Shown: positions 23,441 to 35,314 of the stretch, piece by piece
How the letters are laid out: each line of letters begins with the position of its first letter
How positions within the stretch are numbered: position 1 is the stretch's first letter
Assembly: GCA_038380795.1 (NCBI GenBank)
Contig: CM076259.1
Location: forward strand, 60,717,938 to 60,781,937
DNA length: 64,000 nt
Direction of reading: 5' to 3'
From: Pyrocephalus nanus
Taxonomy: Eukaryota > Chordata > Aves > Passeriformes > Tyrannidae
The notes under the pieces: generated by a model
The model's input: only the letters and a program-made list of their open reading frames with translations
The model's database searches: none
What the model was told of the DNA's origin: nothing
Position numbers and translations under genes: made by a program

Positions 23441-26400
23441 GCCAGGTGGAGGCACGGGACAACCGTGTCTATTGGACGATGTGGATCCGATGGCCTGGCA
23501 CATCAGACCCACAAGAATATAAGGCTTTGGTTGACACTGGCGCTCAATGCACGTTAATGCCCTCAGGACATGTGGGACCAGAGGCTATTTCCATTTCTGG
23601 GGTGACCGGAGGGTCACAGCTGTTGACCGTGTTGGAAGCTGAAGTGAGCTTGACCGGGAAGGAGTGGCAGAAACACCCCATTGTGACTGGTCCAGATGCC
23701 CCATGTATCCTGGGCATTGACTACCTTAGGAATGGGTATTTCAAAGACCCCAAGGGACATAGGTGGGCTTTCGGGATAGCTGCTGTAGAGACAGAAGTGG
23801 CTAAGCAGTTGAATTCACTACCTGGCCTCTCGGAGAACCCTTCTGCTGTGGGACTGTTGAAAGTTGAGGAACAGCGAGTGCCAATTGCCACTACAATAGT
23901 GCACCGTCGGCAGTACCGAACGAACCGAGACTCTGTGATCCCCATCCATAAGATGATCCGTGAGCTGGAAAGTCAAGGAGTGATCAGCAGGATCCACTCC
24001 CCCTTCAACAGCCCCATCTGGCCTGTGCGTAAGTCTGACGGAGAATGGAGATTGACTGTGGACTATCGTGGCCTGAATGAAGCCACCCCGCCACTGAGCG
24101 CCGCTGTTCCAGACATGTTGGAGCTCCAGTACGAGCTGGAGTCTAAGGCAGCGAGGTGGTACGCCACTATTGACATCGCGAATGCGTTCTTCTCCATTCC
24201 CTTGGCGGCAGAGTGCAGGCCGCAGTTTGCTTTCACGTGGAGGGGCGTGCAGTACACGTGGAACCGACTGCCCCAGGGGTGGAAACACAGCCCCACCATC
24301 TGCCACGGATTGATCCAGGCTACGCTAGAGAAAGGTGAAGCTCCAGAACACCTTCAGTACATTGATGACATCATTGTATGGGGGGACACAGCAGAAGAGG
24401 TCTCTGAGAAAGGAAAGAAGATCATACAGATTCTCCTGGATGCTGGGTTGGCCATCAAAAGAAGTAAAGTCAAGGGACCTGCCCGAGAGATCCAGTTCCT
24501 GGGAGTAAAGTGGCAAGATGGACGTCGTCAGATCCCGACTGAAGTCATCGATAAAATCACAGCAATGGCCCCCCCAACTAGCAAGAAAGAAACCCAAGCT
24601 TTCCTGGGTGCCATAGGTTTTTGGAGGATGCATATCCCCGAGTACAGCCAGATCGTAAGCCCTCTCTATCTGGTAACCCGCAAGAAGAATGATTTCCAGT
24701 GGGGTCCTGAACAACAGCAAGCATTCGAACAGATTAAACAGGAGATTGCCCATGCTGTAGCCCTTGGGCCAGTCAGGACAGGACCAGATGTGAAGAATGT
24801 GCTCTACTCTGCATCTGGGGATAAGGGCCTCTCCTGGAGCCTCTGGCAGAAGGTGCCTGGTGAGACCCGAGGCCGCCCACTTGGGTTCTGGAGCCGAAGC
24901 TACAGAGGGTCAGAAGCCAATTACACTCCAACAGAAAAGGAGATCCTAGCAGCTTATGAGGGAGTACAAGCTGCCTCAGAGGTGATTGGCACAGAAGAAC
25001 AGCTCCTCCTGGCACCTCGGCTACCGGTATTGAGTTGGATGTTCAAAGGGAAGACGCCCTCTACACATCATGCCACTGATGCCACCTGGAGCAAATGGAT
25101 TGCCCTGATCACGCAGCGCGCCCGCATTGGAAACCCAAATCGCCCTGGGATCCTAGAGATCATCACGAACTGGCCGGAAGGTGAGAATTTTAGTCTAGCA
25201 GAAGAAGAAGAAGGGGAGCAAGTGGTACGGGCAGAGGAAGCCCCAGCATACAACCAACTACCAGAAGAAGACATACGCTATGCACTCTTTACTGATGGTT
25301 CCTGCCGTATTGTAGGAATGAAACGTAAATGGAAAGCAGCTGTATGGAGTCCCACACGACAAGTTGCAGAAGCTATAGAAGGAGAGGGTGAATCAAGCCA
25401 ATTCGCAGAACTCAAAGCCGTCCAGCTGGCATTGGACATTGCTGAACGAGAGAAGTGGCCGAAACTTTTCCTTTACACAGACTCATGGATGGTGGCCAAT
25501 GCCCTGTGGGGGTGGTTGGACAGATGGAAGAAGACCAATTGGAAACGTAGGGGAAAACCCATCTGGGCCGCTGATATATGGCAAAACATTGCTACCCGGG
25601 TAGAGAAACTGATTGTGAGAGTCCGCCACGTAGACGCCCACGTGCCCAAAAATCGAGCCAATGAAGAACATCGCAACAATGCACAGGCAGACCGAGCTGC
25701 ACAAGTTGAGGTGTTACAGGTGGACCTAGATTGGCAGCACAAAGGCGAACTGTTCTTAGCACGATGGGCCCATGATGCCGCCGGCCATCAGGGCAGAGAT
25801 GCCACCTACAGATGGGCACGAGACCGAGGGGTGGATCTAACCATGGATGCTATCTCTCAGGTTATCCATGACTGTGAGACATGCGCTGCCATTAAACAGG
25901 CTAAGAGACTGAAACCCCTGTGGTATGGTGGACGGTGGAATAAATACAGATATGGGGAGGCTTGGCAGGTTGATTATATCACACTGCCACAGACCCGCCA
26001 AGGTAAGCGCTATGTGCTCACCATGGTGGAAGTCACCACTGGATGGCTGGAGACGCATCCGGTGCCCCACGCCACTGCCAGAAATACCATCCTGGGCCTC
26101 GAAAAACAGGTCCTGTGGCGGCACGGCACCCCAGAGCGGATTGAGTCAGATAATGGGACACACTTCAAGAATAGTTTAGTTACCACTTGGGCGAAAGAGC
26201 ATGGCATTGAGTGGGTCTATCACATACCATACCATGCAGCAGCTGCCGGGAAGGTTGAACGGTGCAATGGACTGTTGAAGACTACCCTGAAAGCATTAGG
26301 TGGAGGGACTTTCAAACACTGGGATCAACACCTAGCAAAGGCTACATGGTTAGTCAACACTAGAGGCTCTGTCAATCGAGCCGGCCCTGCCCAATCAGAG

Positions 26401-26607
26401 TCCCTTCACACTGTAGATGGGGACAAGGTCCCAGTGGTTCACATGAGAGGTATGTTAGGTAAAACAGTTTGGGTTAACCATGCCTCGAGCAAAGGCAAAT
26501 CCATTCGTGGAGTTGTCTTTGCCCAAGGACCTGGTTCCACATGGTGGGTGATGCAAGAAGATGGAGAAACCCGGTGCATACCCCAAGGAGATATTATCTT
26601 AGGGTAA
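23425..26607 (+). CDS. pol: Pol polyprotein: protease, reverse transcriptase, RNase H, integrase
   Basis: The frame opens right after the gag UAG and has no ATG near its start; the first possible initiator, a GTG at 23446, is probably irrelevant. Numbered from that GTG, the protease active site is DTG at 30-32 with ILG at 88-90. Reverse transcriptase has its first catalytic Asp in 'ATIDIANAF' (243) and YIDD at 305-308. RNase H has D616, E655, D679 and D749. Integrase has an H-X4-H-X28-C-X2-C zinc site (H776, H781, C810, C813) and a D,D35E triad (D843, D902, E938). All key residues are present and nothing is truncated. No dUTPase or env-like region follows; the frame ends at TAA, 154 bases before the 3' LTR. 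Expression is probably only as a Gag-Pol fusion by readthrough. Confidence 0.96.
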   Translation, partial: RGPASSQVEARDNRVYWTMWIRWPGTSDPQEYKALVDTGAQCTLMPSGHVGPEAISISGVTGGSQLLTVLEAEVSLTGKEWQKHPIVTGPDAPCILGIDYLRNGYFKDPKGHRWAFGIAAVETEVAKQLNSLPGLSENPSAVGLLKVEEQRVPIATTIVHRRQYRTNRDSVIPIHKMIRELESQGVISRIHSPFNSPIWPVRKSDGEWRLTVDYRGLNEATPPLSAAVPDMLELQYELESKAARWYATIDIANAFFSIPLAAECRPQFAFTWRGVQYTWNRLPQGWKHSPTICHGLIQATLEKGEAPEHLQYIDDIIVWGDTAEEVSEKGKKIIQILLDAGLAIKRSKVKGPAREIQFLGVKWQDGRRQIPTEVIDKITAMAPPTSKKETQAFLGAIGFWRMHIPEYSQIVSPLYLVTRKKNDFQWGPEQQQAFEQIKQEIAHAVALGPVRTGPDVKNVLYSASGDKGLSWSLWQKVPGETRGRPLGFWSRSYRGSEANYTPTEKEILAAYEGVQAASEVIGTEEQLLLAPRLPVLSWMFKGKTPSTHHATDATWSKWIALITQRARIGNPNRPGILEIITNWPEGENFSLAEEEEGEQVVRAEEAPAYNQLPEEDIRYALFTDGSCRIVGMKRKWKAAVWSPTRQVAEAIEGEGESSQFAELKAVQLALDIAEREKWPKLFLYTDSWMVANALWGWLDRWKKTNWKRRGKPIWAADIWQNIATRVEKLIVRVRHVDAHVPKNRANEEHRNNAQADRAAQVEVLQVDLDWQHKGELFLARWAHDAAGHQGRDATYRWARDRGVDLTMDAISQVIHDCETCAAIKQAKRLKPLWYGGRWNKYRYGEAWQVDYITLPQTRQGKRYVLTMVEVTTGWLETHPVPHATARNTILGLEKQVLWRHGTPERIESDNGTHFKNSLVTTWAKEHGIEWVYHIPYHAAAAGKVERCNGLLKTTLKALGGGTFKHWDQHLAKATWLVNTRGSVNRAGPAQSESLHTVDGDKVPVVHMRGMLGKTVWVNHASSKGKSIRGVVFAQGPGSTWWVMQEDGETRCIPQGDIILG

Positions 26608-26761
26608 ACAGGCTATAATTGTACCCGTATTTGTACCTATATATTTATGAATGTGTATGTAGTTTAGAATAATGTATGTATGTATGGAGTTCAAGAAAAA
26701 GGGTTCAATTTGATAGATGTATAGTGGCATGGGAATGGGAAGAAAAATTAGGGGTGGATAA
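26608..26761 (+). other. Post-pol spacer with purine-rich tract
   Basis: These 154 bases between the pol stop and the 3' LTR have no open frame of note. The last 30 are purine-rich ('gggaatgggaagaaaaa' at 26731-26747, then 'aggggtggataa'), a likely polypurine tract for plus-strand priming. The tract is not continuous up to the LTR, so the exact primer is uncertain. Confidence 0.6.
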
Positions 26762-27849
26762 TGTCATAGTTCTGACTTTAGCAAGGAATTTTTCTTCCCT
26801 TCCCCTCCCCCTGTGTGTGTGTGTGTGCAGCACACCCATTTAGGTGAAAACAAAAGAACTAGCCGGGGCGCTAATGGTTGCCTAGCAACGAAGGGGGAGG
26901 GGTTGGGGCTGGTGTGTGGGCTGGAGGGAGGTGGGGGGGGGAGTCGGGCTCGCGGGGAGGAGGAGAGGCTGCTGTGAGCTGGCAGACGCTGGTTCATTTG
27001 GTTTTTTTTTGTTGTTGTTTTTTTTCCCTGTTGGAGGGAAGTTTTTTTTGGCTGCTGCGGTTCCTTCCCAACTATTCCTGTTTGTCGGGGCCCCCCCGGA
27101 GTTCGTGAGTTTTTCTTCCATTGAGAGAACTTTCTGTGTTGTCGGTGTTGTTTTTTTTTCCGCTTCCCCCTTCCCCTTCGCCCCCCCCCCTTCCTCCTTT
27201 TCCTCGGGAGGGGAAGAGGAATCAGTTTTTTTTTGTTTTTTTCTCCGATATACCCGGGGGGGGGTGTTGTTGTTGTTTTTTTTTTTTTTTGTTTTCCCCA
27301 TCCCACGTGGCAGTGACCAGGGATCCCACAGCGCTGCCTGGTGACAGGCACTGGTGACAAGCTCTGCTCCTGTAGTGATCCAACAGCGCCACCTGGTGAC
27401 TACCATAGGACACTACAGGTTCTGCACTTCCAACGACCCAACAGCGCCACCTGGTGAATGGTACAGGACATTACAAGTTTTACACCTCCAGTGACCCGAC
27501 GGCGCCCCCTGCTGACTGTGGTTGGAACTACACCAAAGGGTGCTAAAAATTGAACTATTTTAAATTTTCCTTTTGCCGGGCTATCGGTTTTGTTCTTGAA
27601 GGGGATTATTGGTGGGTATAGTAGTATTGCTTGGTTGTTTACTTGGGTTCTTTTTGTGTTCTTGTTAATACAAACATACCTTTTAATAAAGGGCTGTTAT
27701 TTTGTTTTCCCTTTTCCATAATTTGTTTTTTTTTCCCTTCAATCAAAGCTCCTTAGTTTTGGATTAATAATTGCTTAGGAAAAAGTTTGGGGTCTTTTCC
27801 TCCTAATCCATCCTCAGCAGAAGACCCTTGTCCCATTTAAACTGGGACA
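26762..27849 (+). repeat. 3' LTR (1088 bp)
   Basis: TGTC...GACA ends match the 5' LTR. The copy lacks the 11 bases present at 20493-20503. Its parallel elements are the RFX-type palindrome 26877-26889, the G-rich tract from about 26893, CTCF-like motifs at 27331-27344, 27386-27399, 27444-27457 and 27502-27515, and AATAAA at 27685-27690. It ends about 4.1 kb upstream of the first visible LRCH1 exon and points toward it. Confidence 0.95.
27331..27515 (-). promoter_or_regulatory. Tandem array of four CTCF-like motifs in 3' LTR
   Basis: This is an exact counterpart of the 5' LTR array, with the same 55/58/58 spacing and orientation. The provirus therefore places eight CTCF-like motifs in the LRCH1 intron, about 6.4 kb between arrays. 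Confidence 0.6.
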
Positions 27850-27854
27850 GGTAG
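27850..27854. repeat. Target-site duplication, right copy (GGTAG)
   Basis: Exact match to 20371-20375; it marks the right edge of the provirus. Confidence 0.95.
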
Positions 27855-30800
27855 CTTTAGTGAAAGAAACGTAATGATCTGTCTTCTTACATTACTCTGG
27901 TTATTTTGACAAAACCATTTTGGCTTCTCCAGCAGGAGCAGTGTTTTATACCACATATAAATGTACAGTGGCACTTGGTTATCTGTAAAGTGGCTGTAAA
28001 GCGTGAAGTCAGAAAGGTCCTAGTCAGTGGCTGTACTTCATTATGGTGGACATACTCAGAGCTACAGGAATGGAAAGATTTCCCCGAGGATGGTGGCCAG
28101 TTATGACTGGTGTGATGGCAGTGTGGTCTCTGGCTGTGGGGTGTACCAGTCACCAAAATATGGCTTGGAGTTTTCTGTTAAATGCTTATTTACCAGTCTG
28201 AACTTTTTGCTTTTTATTGTTCACTCCCAGAGGAGGAAGTGCTTATTTTGTGTAGTTCCTGTCTTCCTTCCAACATAGTAATGTTTTTCATACAAAAGCC
28301 ATGTCACTGCGCCAGAATTCTGCCGACTCTTTTAAAGATCAAGATTCCATCTCATATTTTTTTCCAAACTGGCTTGCCTATTTTTTTGTGTTGTACTACT
28401 TTATTTTGGAGTTTTAAAAAACTTGTTCTTGTCAGGGAAAGATGAAGTAAAGCCAGATGTCGTGTGAAAATGTCTTCATGTCACAAATAATGAATGGTGT
28501 ATTTCATTTAAAGCAGAAAGCTTATTTCAGTTCATGGCCTCCCCTGCCTTGTTGTTTGATGTTTGTGTCACCTATTTTGTAATGAAAGTTACGGGAAATA
28601 ATCACCTCAGGTGAAACCTACCTGTACTGTCTTGGCCACCATGAAATGTCCTTCTACTATCATAGATTCATTAATATCTTGGATCTCCTTTTTGTTAGAT
28701 AGCATAAGCAAATTATTCAAAATTCTTTTAAACAAAAGCTAGTCTGTATAGTAACATCATTATTATTAATTACCATTAAGTGTTATTCATCAAGTTAATG
28801 AAGTAAGGGGGATGTGCAGCTTAGCAATTTGGGAAGTGTAGAGTTAAAAATTTACAGGAAGAAAGTAAAGGTTTGCCAGCTAGTTGTTTCAGTGTTTTAA
28901 AAATATTTTCGGAGGTTGTTTAAAAGTTTAGTTTCTGCATTCTTCCTTTTCCCTAAATAACCCAAGAATGACTTTGCAAAATATTTTTCAGAAAGTTTAT
29001 GAATGGTGACAAAATCCAGATGCATGCACACTGTTTTTCTCAGTACGTTCAAAAGTTTCTGCAGTTTCCTTAAGGCTTAACTCATCTATTTTAGTTTAGA
29101 ACTTTTATTTTGGGTTTACTCCAGTTTTTATACAGGCTAATTGTAAGATGGAGGAATTTGAGGCAAAAGTACCTTTGTATTAAGTAGTGTCAAAATAATT
29201 ATGTAAACTTCAAAGGTGTCTATACCTGTTTATGTATGCTTTTAAGGTATAGTGTAAAATTGTTATGCAGGCTATTTTCCTTTTTGTTTCTGAAGAGGTG
29301 TGCTTTCCTATATGGAATTCTCAGAAAGCTGATAGGCTTTCTTCACAGCTGCATCATGTTCAGAAGCTCACATTCATTCTAGGATTGACTAAAACTGATC
29401 TATTTTCTTCTTTTACTTCTAAATGATTAGGAAAGTCTGTTTTTTGGCAAAAATTTTACCACTAGTTAAAAAAGGTGATGGGCATTCTGTATGTCAGATT
29501 CCATTTCAGTACTGTGTTTCATGAAGACATTCAGATTTGGTGTTAATGATACCTTTTATATTAAATTATAGTAGCAAACTTCTGCTTTTCTATGAAGTTG
29601 TGTTACAATAGTGTTAAATAAGATGTGTAGTTTTTATTCCTCTGCCTTACACTGTGAATAGATTAGATGTTTTAAATTATTATCATCATCATTTAGGAAG
29701 CAACAACAGATATAAGTGTTGAAATTATTTTAGACTGTGATAACTAGACAGTAACGAATAATTCACTTCCTTTGTTGTGTATGTAGTGTGTCCTATAACC
29801 CATGGTCCTGAGGATGACAGGAAGGAATTTGTCTGTAATTATCTGCATATTTTTAATTTGTCTTTCTTCAGTTGAGGAAGGAACATTTTTGTGTTCTCAG
29901 GTTTTGATCTGTGTATCACTGGAGAAGGATCAGCTGAAGGATGGGCTGTCATTGTCCATCTGCCATTCAGTGCCATGCCAGATTGTCTTCAGCCTAGACC
30001 CGAAGTTCAGTTCACTCTTCTGGATTTTGCTGCTCCTTCTCATTTAAAGGAAAAAATGAACAGTATGTTCATGGCAATGCCTCCACAGAAAGGCATCGTT
30101 TAAAAAAAAAAGGAAGGTTTCCTTTGCAACTGAATTGTAAAATACAAAGGGCCCCTGGATGATTCATAAAGTTATAGCTTGGCAGTCTTCTGTTAATACC
30201 TGATAATAATATTTTTTGCAATGCCATGCTGGTAAACAAGCACTCTCAGGATAAATAGAAACAGTAGAGGATTAAAGCACTAAAACAGAGGAACAATGAA
30301 GAGCTTTCTCCTGATTGGAAACAGTAAAAAAATTCACCCAAATAGGGAATGCTTTAGTTTGATGACAGAAATGAAGGGAAGGAGAAGTTGATGTAATGCT
30401 GCATCTAAGTGCCATCAAAGCCTGGTAAGAGGAAGCAGAACAATTCAAGTGTTGCTGCCGTGTAGTAGCTTAGAAGTGAATAATTTTGTTTGAAATGCTC
30501 AATTTGGTTGTGCTGCCGTTTGGGTCAGCAGGGCTGCTCTCAGTTATTGCACTTGTAGGCCATTGCTGTTGTCTTGGTAGAGGATGGAATTATGAAACCA
30601 GCTCCTTGCTGGAAGCAATGAGGTGAACAGAGTGGAAGCTGGCAAGAATAGAGTGTGCTGAATTTCAGCTCACATTGTAGGAGACAAGAACAAAACTAAT
30701 AAATCCTTCCTACTGGTAGTAGTTTTGAATTAAAACCATGCTTCTGCACAGCAAACTGACAAGTCTGGAACTGCAAAGGAAGTTAAAAAGTTCTTCAGAT

Positions 30801-31938
30801 TTCTACCTGTTTGTTCCCAAAAAGAAAAGAATTGCTTTATGGCCCTAAAGCAAGGAGTCTGATCATAAGGGCTGTGAAAATATATATGCTGTACTTGGGC
30901 TGCTTTTCCCTTTATTTAGTTTAAGTAAGTAAGCTTTGAAATAAGTGTTGAAGGATCAGGGAGGAGTCTTAAAATAGCAGCAGTGAAGAAGTGAGAAGAT
31001 CATTAAGTTCTATTTTTTCCTTCCCATCAGACATTTCTCTTTTTGCCTATGCACATTCTTTTCCTTCCATTTAAGGCAGGTGACCGTTCTTCGGGTCAGA
31101 TTATCTGTCTGGTGACATGGGTAGGAGGCATTTGTGTAGTTTCTGATAACACTATTTAAGCAATTATTTGATCCCAATTGATTTGTTCTAACGCTGGCAT
31201 GCACTATTATTTTATGACTTGAGCTCACATCAGTATTATGGTACCTCATTCTTCATATGGTGGTAGGTAAGGAATAAACCTCAGTAACATTTCTTCCTAC
31301 TGATTTTCCTTTGTGTCTGTGTGCTTAGAATGAGAAATAAAGAGTGAACAACTGATCAAAAGTCAAAAGCTTTTGTTCTGTGGGTACAAGCACTCACAGA
31401 GGGGATTAGAGTCCACTGTTGTCTTGTATGTACTTATATCAAATCCATTCCTGAAGGCTCCACTATTTCTTTAGGTAACATTCATTTCTAAATGGTTTAG
31501 ACCTAGGAAATACAAGTCATTTTGAAGAGTTACCCAAAGAACAAACTTATTTATTTAAAGAAATTAAAGATGTAATCCTTGTTGTTTGTTTTGTCTCAAT
31601 GCTATCATTATTTGCAGATGTCTAACTGTGTATTGGCTAAATCTTTGGGTATATTATATGAGCTTTGGAATCTACACTTGATTCTGTCTGCAAGTATTTC
31701 TTTAGCATATTGAATACTGCAAATAATTACTTTTTATTAGACCAAATAAATCATAATTGAAGGTTTGCTCTTTTATACACAGTCTCTTCCATTTCAAGAT
31801 TGTAAATGTTCGTATCATTTATTTTGCATAATAAAAATAATGGTTTAATTTGCCATCTCCCTGTAGATAAAGTGTAGCTTTTTGAAGTGCGTCATTCTGT
31901 AGGTTCAAAAAACTTACCATCTTTTTTTCTCTTTTCAG
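27855..31938. other. Large LRCH1 intron, last segment; no gene seen
   Basis: AT-rich intron between the provirus and the first visible exon. Only short chance frames occur (81 codons or fewer). It ends in a pyrimidine-rich tract and 'cag', the acceptor of the exon at 31939. Confidence 0.65.
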
Positions 31939-32083
31939 ATTTATCCAAGAACAGACTAACTGAGGTTCCTGTGGAGTTGTGCCATTTTGTGTCACTGGAA
32001 ACATTAAATCTATACCATAATTGTATTAAAAATATACCAGATGCCATAGTAAACTTGCAAATGCTAACTTATTTAAATTTGAG
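31939..32083 (+). CDS. LRCH1: LRCH1 window exon 1 (first LRRs)
   Basis: 145 bases, entered with one codon base already in the upstream exon (G|AT, Asp). It encodes 'DLSKNRLTEVPVELCHF' through 'NLQMLTYLNL', about two LRR units of the LxxLxLxxN type. The acceptor is pyrimidine-rich with 'cag'; the donor is ag|gtaagt. The next codon is split AG|T (Ser). In vertebrate LRCH1 this matches the second coding exon, so the upstream intron is probably intron 1. Confidence 0.95.
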
Positions 32084-34931
32084 GTAAGTTAAACTTTGCC
32101 ACTTTTTTTGTTTGCAGATGTGTAAAGATTTTGTTGTCTGCACTTTCTTTATATGTTTCTGGAACAATTGACTACCTTTTTCATTTTACTGAAAACAGTA
32201 ATGCAGAAGCTCATTGGCTGTAGATACAGCTCTGTGTGAAGGCATTTTGAAGGCCAAAATGAAAAGCTAATTATTAAGAGAAAGACTAAGAAATACTAAT
32301 CCATTTCTTTCCCATATTCTTTTAACAAATTCAGAATGCTAATCATGTCAGCACAGCTGGATTCTTAGAATTCACTTCTCGCGACAAATTTTGTAAAACT
32401 TAACATATGTTTTGTACTTAAAAAGATGAGGAGACAGACACAGAAGATTTATTTTTTTTTATCCATGGGGAATAGAATGGAAAAGCATGTTACTTTATCA
32501 CTAAGGTTTGGTCTTAATGCAGTAAATATACTTACTACCTATTTTAGGAGGAAATGGCCAAGAATTAGATACCTTTGTCTCCTTTCATTGAAAAGTCTGT
32601 GTGAACACTAATCAGGATAGAGAATTGCTACTGATGAAAATGCAGGTGAACACATATGTGCTTTTAATGGAGGGCCTGTGAGCCCTTTTTCAGCTGGAGC
32701 AAGGTGTGGAGGTTTCTTTGCAATTAATAATGTAAAAACTGTAGCAGTAAAATATAATAATCTGATTTTTGTGAGAAAGAGGTTTGAGTGGATGGTGAAG
32801 TGGCTCTTGGTCCTTTAAATTCAAGGTGTGAAAGTTTGATCATCAGTTTTATCAACACTGAGGATCTTTCTCAAACCTTCCTGTATTATTACTGTACTGC
32901 AGTTTTGGCCACCGTGGAACACTGTTTTGGCTCTAAAAATTGAAATGAAATAGTGTATCCTGAGTATCTGCACACATACAAGGAATAGACTTGAAATTTT
33001 GCATTAGTGTTTCTTAGATATACATAAAAAAATTGAGACTGAATTGTTAATTTTACATAAAATATTTTGGTACATTTAGGAATTAGAATTAACCCAGAAC
33101 TCAATATCATGAACCAGTGACTCAGTGTAGTGATGGAATTTGTGTGAATCATCACAGAACCAAAATAGTTAGATTTTACATTACATCTGACAGTAAATGG
33201 GACAAAATAAAAAGAAATTTTTCAAGTTCTAGAAAGTAACGTTATTTCACTTGGATATTCCCTTCCTCCAGATTAGTTACACATAGTAAACACGTTAAAG
33301 AAGGACATAGAGCCTTGACTTTCTAACTGTGTTGCTTCTTGGCAAGGAATTCCTTATAGATTTAGAATGCATATTTTTCTGCCTGTCACCAGTAGAGCCC
33401 ATATATTAAATAGTTTTAGAAAGTGATGCCAAGAGATATATGATGTCTTTGGGCCTTGGTTGATACTGTTCCTGTTTTATTTAAAGAACTTCCTTTTGAA
33501 CTAATGATGACTTATTACTCACTTGCCCTGGTGATGTACTGTTCCTTCTTAGTGGATTGCTTCTGAGTTCTGTAGAGCTTAAAAATTGTTTTGACTTGCT
33601 TCTTGTGTGTGTCTGATATGCTGATCTGTGGCATAGTGTAACTGTTTAGAGTCTAGACTTCCTCAGCTTGAGTTCTTTAGAACTTAAAAAAATATTTCTA
33701 CGTAATTTTTAGAAAAAGTTGTGTCTTGGGCATCTGTAAAGACACTAGAATTAAGAAACCTGGCTCCAGAATAAGCATTCAATCTTTTTTCAACTACTGC
33801 TGGTTAATAATTGGATTTCTCATTTTAATGTCTTTGGGTTTGTTATTTGATATCTGTTTCCTGGCTTGTGCAACAGAGATATGATGATAATTAACTTTGT
33901 AAAATGTTTTGAGACTGTTGTGTGGAACACGAATATGCATCTTTATATGCAGCTTTGTAGTATACTGCTGGGTTGACAGTTGAAACTTGTGGAATTTTGA
34001 TTTTTGTTTGCTTTTGTTTCACTTCAGTGTTTCTTACTGAAACTACACAGGAAAATTTTGCCATGTGTTTTCAGAGTTCAAACAGACACCTTTGCTTTCT
34101 GAAGCCTTAACAGTCAAGCAGAAGCTGATTAAAATGGTTTATACTGCGGTGCCACTTTTAAGTTACTGTTCATTGTTTTATTATGAGCTAATACTCATAA
34201 GAAAGAATAATTATTTTAAAAACCTTTAAATATTCTGTGACAAAGTAGAAAATATGTTATTCTGATGAGCATGAAGTTTCTTCTGGAAATTGAGCCACAA
34301 ATCACTATTTTTAATCATGTGGTGATCACAAAGGGTCATGACATTTGCCATCTTTTACATTTGTCATGTTTTAGCTTATAAATCTTGCAAAGAAATGAAC
34401 CATTGATAGTCCCAGAATTTTTTTGCTGTATTTAACTGGGTTAATATTATAGAACCATAGAACAAGAAGTAATCTCCAGTTATAAATGTGCTTTAAAGGA
34501 ATTGAGAAAACAACCATTTTGTCTGTAATTTATATATCTGTCTTTTAGCTGGAACAAAAGGCATCCATTTTAATGGCACATAAAACCACAGGAATGTTTA
34601 AATACTTGCAAAATACTGTCTCAGTTGACTTTCCGGTATTCATTAGGAGGGGAAACAGCTGTTCTTGGTGAAAAACAGATTTGTTACAATATTGTTAAAC
34701 TGATATAGTGCATTTTTTCTAGAGTGGTAAAGTCCACAGTGTCATTTAGTCAATAAAATTCAGGCATTTCTGATGTGCAAGTGTTTTCTTCATGATTGGC
34801 ATTTTAAAAGTTAAATTTATCTGCTTAAAATCTGACCCATGAAAATGAAGAAATTTTGCAACTCTCAGACTATGTGAGCGTACAGTAGAACATCACTGAT
34901 GGTTTTAACGTTTTGTTTTGTTTTGTTGCAG
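32084..34931. other. LRCH1 intron after window exon 1
   Basis: 2848 bases, GT-AG. Nothing beyond AT-rich intronic sequence was recognised. Confidence 0.8.
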
Positions 34932-35058
34932 TCGAAATCAGCTTTCTTCTTTGCCAGCTTGCCTGTGTGGTCTTCCTCTAAAAGTCTTAATTGCAAGTAA
35001 CAATAAGCTAGGTTCCCTTCCAGAAGAGATAGGTCAGCTAAAACAGTTAATGGAATTG
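34932..35058 (+). CDS. LRCH1: LRCH1 window exon 2 (LRRs)
   Basis: 127 bases encoding 'SRNQLSSLPACLCGLPLKVL' through 'EEIGQLKQLMEL', about two further LRR units. The exon starts with the last base of the split Ser codon after 'ttgcag' and ends in phase 0 before 'gtatgt'. It is among the best conserved parts of the gene compared with my recollection of mammalian LRCH1. Confidence 0.95.
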
Positions 35059-35314
35059 GTATGTTACTGATCTTTTTTTTTTACTTTTTATTTTGACTTC
35101 TTTTGTACTTAAATAGAAACAAAAAAAAAATCACTTTGCACATATATTTGAACAAGTGTTTAATACTGTAATGCAGGTTGAAAGACTAAACTTTTTTCAA
35201 GTTCTGGGTAGTAACACAATAATAGTTTCCTTTATATTCTTTTGAGACTCTTTTAAACAACATTAATGCCTTTGGTTCATTCAAAACTCAGCTTCAAAGT
35301 TCATGGTCTTTACC

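Larger units (their letters stand above)
20376..27849 (+). mobile_element. Full-length env-less endogenous retrovirus (ERV-L/class III-like)
   Basis: The 7474-bp provirus has, in order, 5' LTR, primer binding site, gag-like frame, UAG, pro-RT-RNaseH-IN frame, short purine-rich tract and 3' LTR. A perfect 5-bp target duplication flanks it. No frameshift or premature stop breaks either frame, and the LTRs are nearly identical, so the insertion is young. There is no env: only 154 bases separate the pol stop from the 3' LTR. The class III assignment is inferred from the 5-bp duplication, the absence of env and the overall Pol character. I saw no dUTPase domain after integrase. It lies sense to LRCH1 inside a large intron. 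Confidence 0.93.

Noticed and set aside
23818..24306. 162-codon minus-strand frame, and other minus-strand frames inside pol
   Set aside because: Shadows of the pol reading frame; no independent start context or domain.
26608..26761. Search for an env or accessory gene after pol
   Set aside because: Only 154 bases with no useful open frame; the element is env-less.
34449..34462. 'tagaaccatagaac' resembling a CR1 3'-terminal repeat
   Set aside because: Too short, with no CR1 body beside it; likely coincidence.
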